Origin: Stenotrophomonas maltophilia
GTDB taxonomy: Bacteria; Pseudomonadota; Gammaproteobacteria; Xanthomonadales; Xanthomonadaceae
Assembly (NCBI GenBank): GCA_002386405.1
Contig: DGIP01000294.1
Span: 1-24,929 of the forward strand
Length of the DNA: 24,929 nt
Reading direction: 5' to 3'
The notes beneath the pieces are model-generated. The model did no database searches. It was not told the DNA's origin and was given only the letters and a program-made list of their open reading frames with translations. Shown piece by piece: positions 1 through 8,800 of the stretch (the stretch's first letter is position 1; each line of letters starts with the position of its first letter). The translations under genes were made by a program, and so were the position numbers.

Positions 1-124
1 CCACAGCGTCCGGCGCCGCCGTTTCCGCGCCTCCCCAATCCAACCCGATCCCGGCTCTGATCACCGTGGACACCGCCACCAGGATCAGCAGCGATGCCCC
101 ACCCAGGACGTGAACAAACGTCAT
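1..124 (-). CDS. Partial small membrane protein, 3' end outside window
   Basis: An open frame starts at ATG 124-122 on the minus strand and runs off the left edge, giving about 41 residues beginning MTFVHVLGGASLLILVAV. A G-run (GGGGGG) about 7 bases before the ATG can serve as ribosome binding site. Residues 5-23 form one hydrophobic segment, so the N-terminus is probably a membrane anchor or an uncleaved signal; an Asp/Glu/Ala-rich stretch follows. I do not recognise the family. With so little visible, this is a likely but unproven gene. It is on the same strand as the GH3 gene and just downstream of it, but a GC-rich hairpin lies between them. Confidence 0.4.
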   Translation of the reverse strand, partial: MTFVHVLGGASLLILVAVSTVIRAGIGLDWGGAETAAPDAV

Positions 125-211
125 AGCCGACCCCCCGCGTGCGTATGACCCGCACACTACCCACCACGCGGCAGCCTTCCTTTGAATTTGTTCCTATAAC
201 GTCAAGCTGGT

Positions 212-234
212 GGCGCCGACGGCTCGCCGGCGCC
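212..234 (-). terminator. GC-rich hairpin after the GH3 gene
   Basis: GGCGCCG (212-218) pairs with CGGCGCC (228-234) around a 9-base loop, six bases beyond the GH3 stop codon. No T-run follows on the minus strand, so it may be a weak terminator or an mRNA 3'-end stabiliser rather than a classic intrinsic terminator. Confidence 0.35.
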
Positions 235-239
235 GCCCA

Positions 240-2774
240 TCACCTGCACTCCACCACACCCTCGGCCTTGTCGGCCTTCGTCGCCACCCGCACCTGGGTG
301 AACGCCGCGGCGAACGGCTTGTCCGCGCTGACCACGAACGGTGCTTCCACCGCGCCCAGGTCCACGCCCTTGCCGGCGAAGCAGGCCAGCGGGATGGTCA
401 CGGTGCGCTTCTGGCCGGGGGTGAGCGTTGCCAGCGCCGGGGCGATATCCACCCCGCCCTCGCAGCCGGTGCCGCACTGCATGGTCACCGTGACCGGCGA
501 AGCGGGCTGGTGCTGCACCATCACGTCGAACTGCAACGCGCCGTTGCTGCGCGCCAGCGCGCCCAGGTTGCGCCGTGAGGTGCTGCGCGCGATCAGCTGC
601 GCCGGGGCCAACCAGGTCACTTCGCGGGCGTCCTGCTGGGTATTGATCTGCACCGTGCGCACCTCGGCGACCGGCGTGGCGGTGGGCCAGCGCAGGCTGG
701 CGTTGAGATCGTTGCCGAGCGGCTGGGTGGCGCCACCGGCGGCGATGTGCAGCGAGAACGGCGCAGTGTCCACGCGGTTGAAGATCGGCAGCGTGGTCAC
801 TTCGCCGCAATGGTCCGGGTTGGTTTCGGGCAGGCGCGCGACCTGCGCCGGCTTGGCGTAGCTCAGGCCATAGCCGAATTTGAACAGGTCCGGGCGCTTC
901 GGGTCCGGGCGGTCGATCGGTGCCGGGCACGGCACGCCCGGCCACGGGAAGCTGAGCCGGCCGTGGAAGTCATGCGCGGGCTTGCCGTCCTTGCCAGCCA
1001 CCAGCACGTCGGTGATGCCCTTGCCTTCGGTACCCGGCAGCCACGCGGCAACGAACGCCTGCGACAGGTTGAGCAGGTCGTTGGTGTACATCGGGCGGCC
1101 GGAGAAATACACCGTGACCAGCGGCTTGCCGGTGGCGGCAGCGGCCTTGAGCACGGCCAGGTCCTGCGGCTGCGCACGGCTGTGGCTGACCGTGTCCGAA
1201 GCGAGGATGTCGCCGTTGGTTTCGGCGTACGGCGTTTCGCCGATCACCGCGACCACCACGTCGAACGCCGATGCATCGATGCCCTTGGCGTCCGCGCTGT
1301 AGGTCACCTGCTGCGTGCCCAGTTCGGCGCGCAGCGCACCCAGCACCGAATCGGCGTTGGGGAAATCGGCGTTGGTATTCTCTGTGCCCTGCCAGGTCAG
1401 CGACCAGCCCCCGGCCTGGTCGGACAGGCTGTCGGCACTCTTGCCCACCACCAGCACGCGCGCATCGCGCTTGAGCGGCAGCACCTTGTCTTGGTTCTTC
1501 AGCAGCACCAGCGATTCGCGCACTGCTTCGCGCGCCAGTTCGCGGTGCTGCACGGCGTTGGCGTCACCTGCGTAACGGCTGTCGGACGGCTTGTGCTCGA
1601 ACAGGCCCGCACGCAGCTTCACGCGCAGGATGCGGGTCACCGCATCGTCGATGCGCGCCATCGGAATCTCGCCGCTCTCCACCTGGGCCATGGTGTTGGC
1701 GATGAAGGCCTTCCAGTCATCGGGCACCATCACCATGTCGATGCCGGCGTTGATCGCCTGGGCGCAGCTGTCGTTGCGGCAGCCGGGCACCTGGGCGATG
1801 CCGTTCCAGTCGGACACGACGAAGCCGTCGAAGCCCATCTTTTCCTTCAGCGCGCCGGTGAGCAGCGCCTGGCTGCCGTGCATCTTGCCGTAGTCCACGC
1901 CACCGGCGCGGTCGTTCCAGCTGTTGAACGAGGCCATCACCGTCTGCACGCCCTCGCCCAGGGCACCGAAGTATCCCTGGCCGTGCACGTTGATCATGGT
2001 GGCCTTGTCCACCGTGGCCTCGCCCTGGTCGCGACCGTTGTCGGTGGCCCCATCGCCGATGTAGTGCTTGGCCGTGGCCACCACGTTGCCGTCGCTGCTG
2101 AAGCGGCCCTGCGCGCCCTTGACGTAGGCGGTGGCGTATTCGCGCACGATGGACGGGTCGGACGAGAAGCTTTCGTAGGTGCGGCCCCAGCGCGGGTCAT
2201 GCGCCACGGCCAGCGTCGGCGCGAACACCCAGCCGATGCCGGTGGCACGGGTGGCGCTGCCGGTGGCGGCACCGATGCGCTCGATCAACGCGGCATCGCG
2301 GGTGGCGCCCAGGCCGATGTTGTGCGGGAACAGCGTGGCGCCAAACACATTGCTGTGGCCGTGCACCGCATCGGTGCCCCAGATCACCGGCACCGGGGTG
2401 CGCGCGTCGGTGGCCAGCGAGGCGGCGTGATACGCATCGGCCAGCGTGACCCAGTCGGCCACGCTGGCGTGCTTGTCCATGCCCGGCCACGAGCCACCAC
2501 CGTTGAGCACCGAACCGATGTAATAGGTGCGCACCTGTTCCGGGGTGATCTGCTTGATCTCCGGCTGGGTCATCTGCCCGACCTTCTGCGCCAGGGTCAT
2601 CTGCGCAAGGATGCTGCGCACGCGGCTTTCGATGGCCGGGTCGGGGGCGATCGCACTGGTCACCTGCGGCCAGTCCTGCAGGCGCCCGGCGGCGGGTGCG
2701 GCATGCGCCTGGGCGGCCAATGCCGTCAATACACAGACGGTAAGAAGAGTCTTCCGGGCGCTGCTCACGTGCAT
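240..2774 (-). CDS. Exported GH3 beta-glucosidase
   Basis: Family 3 glycoside hydrolase that cleaves terminal beta-linked glucose from cello-oligosaccharides or other beta-glucosides, acting in the periplasm or outside the cell. The 844-aa frame begins with a signal peptide (KTLLTVCVLTALAAQAHA) ending at about residue 26. The N-terminal barrel carries the nucleophile motif VVSDW with Asp322. The C-terminal alpha/beta sandwich carries GETPYAETNGD, where Glu518 matches the acid/base residue of barley exoglucanase-type GH3 enzymes. Length fits the exo-1,4-beta-glucosidase branch known from Xanthomonas. The ATG is only 2 bases from a perfect GGAGGT, whereas GTG at codon 3 (2768) sits 8 bases from it, so GTG may be the real start. 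It is divergent from the lacI-type gene, with an operator on its -10 box. Substrate preference is inferred from family and neighbours only. Confidence 0.95.
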   Translation of the reverse strand: MHVSSARKTLLTVCVLTALAAQAHAAPAAGRLQDWPQVTSAIAPDPAIESRVRSILAQMTLAQKVGQMTQPEIKQITPEQVRTYYIGSVLNGGGSWPGMDKHASVADWVTLADAYHAASLATDARTPVPVIWGTDAVHGHSNVFGATLFPHNIGLGATRDAALIERIGAATGSATRATGIGWVFAPTLAVAHDPRWGRTYESFSSDPSIVREYATAYVKGAQGRFSSDGNVVATAKHYIGDGATDNGRDQGEATVDKATMINVHGQGYFGALGEGVQTVMASFNSWNDRAGGVDYGKMHGSQALLTGALKEKMGFDGFVVSDWNGIAQVPGCRNDSCAQAINAGIDMVMVPDDWKAFIANTMAQVESGEIPMARIDDAVTRILRVKLRAGLFEHKPSDSRYAGDANAVQHRELAREAVRESLVLLKNQDKVLPLKRDARVLVVGKSADSLSDQAGGWSLTWQGTENTNADFPNADSVLGALRAELGTQQVTYSADAKGIDASAFDVVVAVIGETPYAETNGDILASDTVSHSRAQPQDLAVLKAAAATGKPLVTVYFSGRPMYTNDLLNLSQAFVAAWLPGTEGKGITDVLVAGKDGKPAHDFHGRLSFPWPGVPCPAPIDRPDPKRPDLFKFGYGLSYAKPAQVARLPETNPDHCGEVTTLPIFNRVDTAPFSLHIAAGGATQPLGNDLNASLRWPTATPVAEVRTVQINTQQDAREVTWLAPAQLIARSTSRRNLGALARSNGALQFDVMVQHQPASPVTVTMQCGTGCEGGVDIAPALATLTPGQKRTVTIPLACFAGKGVDLGAVEAPFVVSADKPFAAAFTQVRVATKADKAEGVVECR

Positions 2775-2833
2775 CTACCTCCAATGGAATGTGCGGATGA
2801 TGGACCGGGCGCGGGCTGCTTCGGCGCTTCCGG

Positions 2834-2847
2834 TGACAGCGCTGTCA
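2834..2847. promoter_or_regulatory. LacI-type operator, perfect palindrome
   Basis: TGACAGCGCTGTCA is a perfect 14-bp palindrome with a central CpG step, the form expected for a LacI-family site. It lies between the GH3 gene and the divergent regulator and overlaps the predicted GH3 -10 box. Close variants occur before the permease and the TonB-dependent receptor. Confidence 0.75.
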
Positions 2848-2872
2848 TATAAGCCGGGCGTGGCTCTGTCAA
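2844..2872 (-). promoter_or_regulatory. Predicted GH3 promoter
   Basis: On the minus strand TTGACA (2872-2867) is followed after exactly 17 bases by TATGAC (2849-2844), a perfect -35 and a 4/6 -10. The -10 lies inside the palindromic operator at 2834-2847, so bound repressor would block polymerase directly. This leaves a 5' leader of about 60 bases. Confidence 0.55.
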
Positions 2873-3098
2873 CTGTTTGGCGAGCGCGTTGTCCTGGCAT
2901 CCCCGTGATTGCTGGGCCTGCAGTTTTCGAATGGGAAGAGATTCCGCAGTTGCTGTTGCAGCGCCGCATGGAAATCCAGACCGTGCACGAATACCCCGCA
3001 ACGTGGCACCATCCGCCTGCTTCGGTAATCCCGAAACGACACAGGCGCATTACCATCGGCAGCGGCCGGCCGGGCTCTCCAGGAGGATCCATCGCACC

Positions 3099-4106
3099 AT
3101 GCGTAGTCGTATCGAGGATGTCGCCGCCATTGCGGGCGTTTCGATCAAGACCGTATCGCGCGTGCTCAACAACGAGCCGAACGTGCGGGTGGAAACGCGC
3201 GACCGCGTGCTGGCTGCGGTCACCCGGCTCGGGTACAAACCGAACCTGTCGGCGCGCAGCCTGGCCGGGCAACGCTCGTATGCGCTGGCGCTGGTCTACA
3301 ACAACCCATCGCGCAATTACCTGATGGAAATCCAGAACGGCATGCTGGAGGCCTGTCATGCCAACCACTACAACCTGATCCTGGGGCCGGTCGGCATCGG
3401 CCGGCGCACCCTTCCCGACCTGGCTGCGCTGTTCGAAAACTCGCGGCCCGATGGCGTGGTGCTGATCCCGCCGCTGACCGACGATGCAGTGGTGCTGGCG
3501 TACCTGGAAGACAACGAGATTCCGTTCTCCAGCATCGCCCCGCGCCATCCCGAAGGCCGTATCGGCGTGCGCATGGACGAAACCACCGCCGTGGTGGAAC
3601 TGATTGGCCATCTGGTCGCGCAGGGCCACCGCCGCATCGGTCACATCAAGGGCCCGCGCGCGCATGGCGCGTGCCAGTGGCGCCTGGCCGGGTACCGCCA
3701 GGCATTGCGCGCGGCGGGCATTGACTACGACCCGGCGCTGGTGGCCAGCGGCCAGTTCTCGTTCGAATCGGGCATCGAAGCCGCCAACGCGCTGCTGGAC
3801 CTGCCCGAACCGCCCACCGCGATCTTCGCGGCCAACGACGACATGGCCGCCGCGGTGTTCCGCGTGGCCGGCCAGCGTGGCCTGCGCGTGCCGCGCGATC
3901 TTTCCGTGTGCGGCTTCGATGACACGCCCATCGCCGGGCACATCTACCCGGCACTGACCACCGTGCGCCAGCCCACCGACACGATGGGCCGGTTGGCCAC
4001 CGAACAGCTGATCGAACGCATCCGCTCGCCGAAGGCCGGCCGCATGGTCACCGTGGACCATGCGGTGCTGGTGCGTGAATCCACCCACGCACCACGGCGA
4101 CGTTGA
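3099..4106 (+). CDS. LacI-family transcriptional regulator
   Basis: 335-aa sugar-responsive DNA-binding protein. The N-terminal helix-turn-helix (residues 4-24, EDVAAIAGVSIKTVSRVLN) is typical of LacI; Ile16, Lys17 and Arg21 occupy the specificity positions of the recognition helix. The hinge contains RSLAG with Leu55, the residue that in LacI-type proteins wedges into the central CpG of the operator. The rest is a periplasmic-binding-protein-like effector domain, ending in the family's usual CGFDDTPIA and LTTVRQP segments. The start was chosen at the conserved HTH beginning; AGGAGG lies 12 bases upstream, slightly far. It is divergent from GH3 and convergent with the permease, with 4 bases between the stops. 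I infer that it controls GH3, permease and receptor through the repeated palindrome; a glucoside or glucose effector is a guess. Confidence 0.93.
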   Translation: MRSRIEDVAAIAGVSIKTVSRVLNNEPNVRVETRDRVLAAVTRLGYKPNLSARSLAGQRSYALALVYNNPSRNYLMEIQNGMLEACHANHYNLILGPVGIGRRTLPDLAALFENSRPDGVVLIPPLTDDAVVLAYLEDNEIPFSSIAPRHPEGRIGVRMDETTAVVELIGHLVAQGHRRIGHIKGPRAHGACQWRLAGYRQALRAAGIDYDPALVASGQFSFESGIEAANALLDLPEPPTAIFAANDDMAAAVFRVAGQRGLRVPRDLSVCGFDDTPIAGHIYPALTTVRQPTDTMGRLATEQLIERIRSPKAGRMVTVDHAVLVRESTHAPRRR

Positions 4107-4110
4107 CGAC

Positions 4111-5382
4111 TCAGGCGTAACGGCGCGACCCGCGCCATGCGTAGAACACGATGAACAGGTAGCACAGCATCGGCAGCAGGAACGATGCCTGCAGCCCGTA
4201 GTGGTCGGCCAGCCAACCCACGGCCAGCGGAACCACCGCGCCGCCCACGATCGCCATCACCAGCAGGCTGGAGCCCTGTCCCGTAAGCGGGCCCAGGCCG
4301 CCAATGGCCAGCGCGAAGATGGTCGGGAACATGATCGAGTTGAACAGACCCACGCTGACCACACTCCACTTGGCCAGCTCGCCGGTGCCGAGCATGGTCA
4401 CTGCCAGCAGGCCCATCACCACCAGCGCGAACAGCCCAAGCAGGCGGCGCGGGTCGAAGCGCGCCAGCAGGAACGTGCCGACCAGGCGGCCGACCAGCGC
4501 GCCGCCCCAGTACAGCGACACGTAGCGCGTGGCCTCCTGCTCGGTCAGCCCTTCGCCGATGCCGGGCATGGACAGGAAGTTGACCAGCACGCTGCCGATG
4601 GACACTTCGGCGCCCACGTAGAAGAAGATCGCCAGCACGCCGAAGGCCAGGTGCTTGTGGCGCAGCGCCGCGCCCAGCGTGCCCTGCTCCTTGATGTCTT
4701 CCACCCCGGCAATGCTGGGCAGGCGGAACATCCAGATCGCCGCGGCCAGCACGAACAACGCGATGGCCAGGCCGAAGTACGGCACCTGTACCGACTGTGC
4801 TTCGGCGGCCCGGTAGGCCAGCGCTTCGGCCTGCGGCAGCAGCGCCAGCTGTTCGGCGCTGCGCGGTTCGGCCGCCAGGATCAGCAGGCCACCGAACAAC
4901 GGGGCGATGGTGGTGCCCAGCGCGTTCATCGACTGGGCCAGGGTCAGTCGGCTGGAGCTGGTCTGCTCCGGCCCCAGCAGCGCCACATACGGATTGGCGG
5001 CGACCTGCAGCACGGTGATGCCGGTGGCCAGCACGAACAACGCGCCCAGGAACAGGCCGTACACATGCAGCGCGGCGGCCGGCCAGAACAACAGCGCACC
5101 GACACCGGCGATGGCCAGCCCGGCCACGATGCCGCGCTTGTAGCCCACGGCCGCCACCAGCCGCCCTGCCGGCAGCGACATCAGGAAGTAGGCGCCGAAG
5201 AAGGTGAACTGGATGAGCATGGCCTGCACCCAGGTCAGCGAGAACGCGGCCTTGAGGTGCGGAATCAGGATGTCGTTGAGGCAGGTGATGAAGCCCCACA
5301 TGAAGAAGATCGCCGTCACCACGGCCAGCGCCATGCGTGTGCTCTGTACGTGCTGCCCGCGAACCACGGTGGAAGTGTCCAT
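4111..5382 (-). CDS. gluP: Glucose/galactose-type MFS permease
   Basis: 423-aa major facilitator of the FucP/GluP group, an inner-membrane sugar:proton symporter. The family signature FFMWGFITCLNDILIPHLK follows a short cytoplasmic N-terminus, and about 12 hydrophobic segments span the protein. ITVLQVAANPYVALLGP and SRLTLAQSMNALGTTIAP are characteristic of glucose/galactose transporters. The start MDTSTVV was chosen because AAGGA lies at good spacing before ATG 5382-5380 and the family begins there; the frame continues to 5613, but that part overlaps the operator sites and is not membrane-like. It converges with the regulator and diverges from the TonB-dependent receptor. It likely imports glucose released by the GH3 enzyme. 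The symbol follows family naming; fucose or another hexose cannot be excluded. Confidence 0.9.
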   Translation of the reverse strand: MDTSTVVRGQHVQSTRMALAVVTAIFFMWGFITCLNDILIPHLKAAFSLTWVQAMLIQFTFFGAYFLMSLPAGRLVAAVGYKRGIVAGLAIAGVGALLFWPAAALHVYGLFLGALFVLATGITVLQVAANPYVALLGPEQTSSSRLTLAQSMNALGTTIAPLFGGLLILAAEPRSAEQLALLPQAEALAYRAAEAQSVQVPYFGLAIALFVLAAAIWMFRLPSIAGVEDIKEQGTLGAALRHKHLAFGVLAIFFYVGAEVSIGSVLVNFLSMPGIGEGLTEQEATRYVSLYWGGALVGRLVGTFLLARFDPRRLLGLFALVVMGLLAVTMLGTGELAKWSVVSVGLFNSIMFPTIFALAIGGLGPLTGQGSSLLVMAIVGGAVVPLAVGWLADHYGLQASFLLPMLCYLFIVFYAWRGSRRYA

Positions 5383-5451
5383 TGCCTGTCCTTCTGATGG
5401 GAATTGCCAGCCATGCGGCGGCCAGACATGGAACCCGCTGGACGCCCACTT

Positions 5452-5465
5452 GTCCAGCGCTGTCA
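5452..5465. promoter_or_regulatory. LacI-type operator, left member of an inverted pair
   Basis: GTCCAGCGCTGTCA matches the palindrome at 2834 in 11 of 14 positions, with an intact right half. It lies about 70 bases upstream of the permease start. CCAGCGCTGTCA (5454-5465) is repeated in perfect inversion at 5485-5496. Confidence 0.55.
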
Positions 5466-5484
5466 GACAATCGGTCAGGAGACA

Positions 5485-5498
5485 TGACAGCGCTGGGC
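5485..5498. promoter_or_regulatory. LacI-type operator, right member of an inverted pair
   Basis: TGACAGCGCTGGGC matches the consensus in 11 of 14 positions, with an intact left half. Its centre is 33 bases from that of the site at 5452, about three helical turns, so two dimers would sit on the same DNA face. Confidence 0.55.
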
Positions 5499-5701
5499 AA
5501 TGTCCCGAAAACAGATTCCGCGCAGTTTCGTTCTGCACTGCACAACGGCCAGGCCACACTGAATCGGGCGCAGCACGTCCCTGCAAAACCGGGCTGAAAG
5601 GCCCGCATTGCAACGTTTAACGGCTGTACAGCGACCTGCCAGGGGACACACAGGGACACCCATGGGCGACACCGCAAACGTCGCCCTGCATGGCACTTTG
5701 T

Positions 5702-5715
5702 TGACAACGCTGTCA
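5702..5715. promoter_or_regulatory. LacI-type operator before the TonB receptor
   Basis: TGACAACGCTGTCA differs from the perfect site at 2834 by one base. TTGACA at 5701-5706 overlaps it and could be a -35 box, though no good -10 follows at 17 bases. It lies about 90 bases before the receptor start. Confidence 0.65.
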
Positions 5716-5804
5716 GGCGTCGGCCCAATCCGCCCACATCGTTGTTGAATCGTGCCAGACGCCGTAGGACTGCCATTACCGATTTCCCTGGGGAGGGAGC
5801 TGCA

Positions 5805-8800
5805 ATGAAGACGTACAAGGCCGTACCCCGCAAGGCAATGCTCACTTCCGCGCTGCTCGCCGTGTTGGCCGGGCCGGCGTGGGCCCAGGACACCACCCGC
5901 GACGGCGCTGCGTCGTCGTCGGAAGGGCTGGATCCGGCCACGCTCGATACGGTGCAGGTCACCGGTATCCGTGGCAGCCTCACCTCGTCCATGAACCTCA
6001 AGCGCGACAGCCAGGGTGTCGTGGACGGCATCGTGGCCGAAGACATCGGCAAGTTCCCGGATACCAACCTGGCCGAATCGCTGCAGCGCATCAGCGGCGT
6101 GTCGATCGACCGCACCTCCAGCGGCGAAGGCTCCAAGGTGACCGTGCGCGGCATCGGCCCGGACTTCAACCTGGTGCTGCTCAACGGCCGCCAGATGCCG
6201 GCATCCAACCTCGGCAACGGCGGTGGCGGCCTGTCCGGTTCGCGCTCGTTCGACTTCGCCAACATCGCCTCCGAGTCGATCTCGGCCGTGGAGGTGTTCA
6301 AGACCACGCGCGCCGACAACCCGACCGGAGGCATTGGCGCCACGATCAACGTCAAGACCCTGCGCCCGCTCGAATCGGCGCCGGTGGTCAGCGTGGGCCT
6401 GAAGGCGGTCAGCGATACGTCCAACGACAACCTGCCGCGCACGCTGCAGGGGTCCAAGTACACCGGCGAGCTCTCCGGCATCTTCAGCGACACCTACGCC
6501 GATGGCCGCGTGGGCGTGATGCTGAGCGGCAGCTACCAGGAGCGCGACTCCGGCTTCAACCAGGCCACGGTGGCCGAAGGCTGGGCCACGTTCGAAGGCG
6601 ACAACACCACCGACTGGCGCGTGCTGCCGCAGCCCGGCCAGGGCTACGCGGACCGCATCCAGAATCGTCCCGGCCCCAATGATGTGTACGGGCGCCCGCA
6701 GAACACCGCCTACAACGTCAACGGCGTGCAGCGCCAGCGCACCAACGGCCAGGCCACCCTGCAGTGGAAGCCGGTCGACAACGTGACCACCACGCTGGAC
6801 TACACCTATGTGGAAAACAAGGTGCAGCAGCAGCGCAGCGAGCTGTCGGTGTGGTTCAACTACGGCCCGGGCGACAGCATCTGGACCAACGGCCCGGTTG
6901 CCGCGCCGATCATCTACAGCGAAGACATGGTCAATTCGGACGTGTCGATGGGTGGCGCGCAGCTGGCGACCAAGAACACCCTGGACTCGCTGGGCTTCAA
7001 CGTGGAGTGGGAGGTCAACGATGCGTTGACCCTGAACTTCGATGCCCACAACTCCACCGGCGAGTCGCAGCCGGACAGCCCGTACGGTTCGGCCGGCGTG
7101 CTCGGCGTGGCCGCGTTCGTGCGCGGCAAGACCACCGTGGACTACAGCGGCGACCTGCCGATCATCAACATCGCGCTGCCGCCGGGCGGGGTGCAGGCGG
7201 CCGATGCGCTGGTGACAGGCTCCGTGTTCCAGAACAGCTACAACAAGTCCGAGGTGGAACAGTACCAGGGCCGCGGTACCTTCAAGTTCGCCGACTACTC
7301 CGCGCTCGACTTCGGCGTGGGCTACACCGACGTCAAGAACCGCTCGGCCTCGGCGATCATGCAGCGCAATACGTGGGGCGGCCTGGGCACCCCGGCCGAC
7401 TATGACGACAGCATCTGGTACGCCGATGACATGGCCAAGTACTTCGATGCGTTCTCGGGGCACAACGATCCGCGCCTGACCGGCCAGTTCCTGGTGTTCG
7501 ACTTCGACAGGCTGATCAACCGCGCCGCCCAGGTCGGCACCGCGTCCGACCCGGCCTGCCCCACCTGCTACGTGGCGCCCACCGAGTACTCGCAGGACAT
7601 CCGCACCAACGAGAAGTCCAAGAGCGCGTTCCTGCAGTACCGCACCACCTTCGACTGGTCGATGCCGTTGAACGTGGCGGTGGGCGTGCGCTACGAACAG
7701 ACCGACGTGGACTCCACCGCGATGGTGCGCGTGCCCAACGGGATCAGCTGGAGTTCGGCCAACGAGCTGAACATCGACTATGCCAGCGAGAGCGGCTTCA
7801 TCAGCGACAGCGGCAAGTACGACTACGTGCTGCCCAACCTGGACCTGAAGCTGGACATCAGCGATACGCTGGCGCTGCGCGGCAGCTACAGCCGCAGCCT
7901 GGGTCGCGCGGGGTGGGACCAGATCCAGAGCGGGCAGTCGCTGGCCGACATCGTGCGTACCCAGGGCGGCAGCGGGTCGCGCGGCAATCCGGCGCTGGAG
8001 CCGCTGCTGTCGGACAACTTCGACCTGTCGCTGGAGTGGTACTACGGCGAATCCAGTTACGCCTCGGTTGGCTTCTTCCGCAAGAACATCAAGAACTTCA
8101 TCAGCAATACGATCGTCCGCGAGAACACCGGCGACCTGCACACGCCGGTCGGTGGCGCGTACTGGAATGCGGCGCTGGCGGCCGGCTGCGGGGTGAGCGA
8201 CATGCCCTGCATCCGCGATTACATCTTCACCAACTTCAACGGCCAGCCCGGCGTGACCGCCACCGGCACCAATTCGGCCGGCCAGCTCACCGGCACCATC
8301 GTCGGCCAGCCGGGCGACCCGATCGCCGGGTTCGACATCACCCTGCCGGCCAACCAGCGTTCGGACCATCTCGATGGCTGGGAAGTGGCGGTACAGCACC
8401 TGTTCGGCCAGTCCGGGTTCGGCGTGGCCGCCAACTACACCAAGGTGAAGTCCGGGCTGACCTTCGACAACCTGAGCCTGGGCGACCAGTACCCGATGGT
8501 GGGCCTGAGCGACTCGGCCAACCTGGTGGCGTTCTACGACAAGCACAACTGGCAGATCCGTGCGGCCTACAACTGGCGCGACAAGTTCCTCAACGGCATC
8601 GGCGGCCAGGGCCCGAACCCGAACTACACCGATGATTACGGCCAGCTCGACCTCAACATCAGCTACGCGGTCAGCGAACAGCTGTCGCTGAGCCTGGAGG
8701 CGATCAACCTCACCGACGAGACCATGCGTACTTACGCACGGCATACCAACATGCTGCGCTACGCCACCCAGACCGGCCCGCGCTACATGTTCGGCGTCCG

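Larger units (their letters stand above)
2775..3098. other. Divergent intergenic region, GH3 / lacI-type gene
   Basis: These 324 bases hold the GH3 promoter and the operator at their left end. The frame of the regulator stays open back to 2877, but the added residues are Arg/Pro/His-rich, lie before the conserved HTH start and have no ribosome site, so I read the stretch as non-coding. I could not place a convincing promoter for the regulator; AGGAGG at 3081-3086 is its ribosome site. Confidence 0.5.
5383..5804. other. Divergent intergenic region, permease / TonB receptor
   Basis: These 422 bases hold the inverted operator pair (5452-5498), a small hairpin (CGGGC 5590-5594 with GCCCG 5601-5605), a perfect palindrome GCTGTACAGC (5623-5632) and the receptor-side operator at 5702-5715. 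GGGAGGGA at 5791-5798 is the receptor's ribosome site. No convincing small gene is present. Confidence 0.5.

Noticed and set aside
747..2852. 701-residue frame opposite the GH3 gene
   Set aside because: It is a mirror frame of GC-rich codons, rich in His/Arg/Gly/Val with no domain, while the opposite strand encodes a complete enzyme.
2877..3098. N-terminal extension of the LacI-type regulator by 74 residues
   Set aside because: The LacI family begins at the helix-turn-helix, the extra residues are low-complexity and basic, and AGGAGG supports the start at 3099.
5383..5613. Upstream extension of the MFS permease frame
   Set aside because: It covers the inverted operator pair, is not membrane-like, and a good ribosome site precedes the family-typical start at 5382.
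3944..6493. 849-residue minus-strand frame over the permease and receptor regions
   Set aside because: It crosses the regulator, the permease in another frame and the intergenic operators; composition is non-protein-like.
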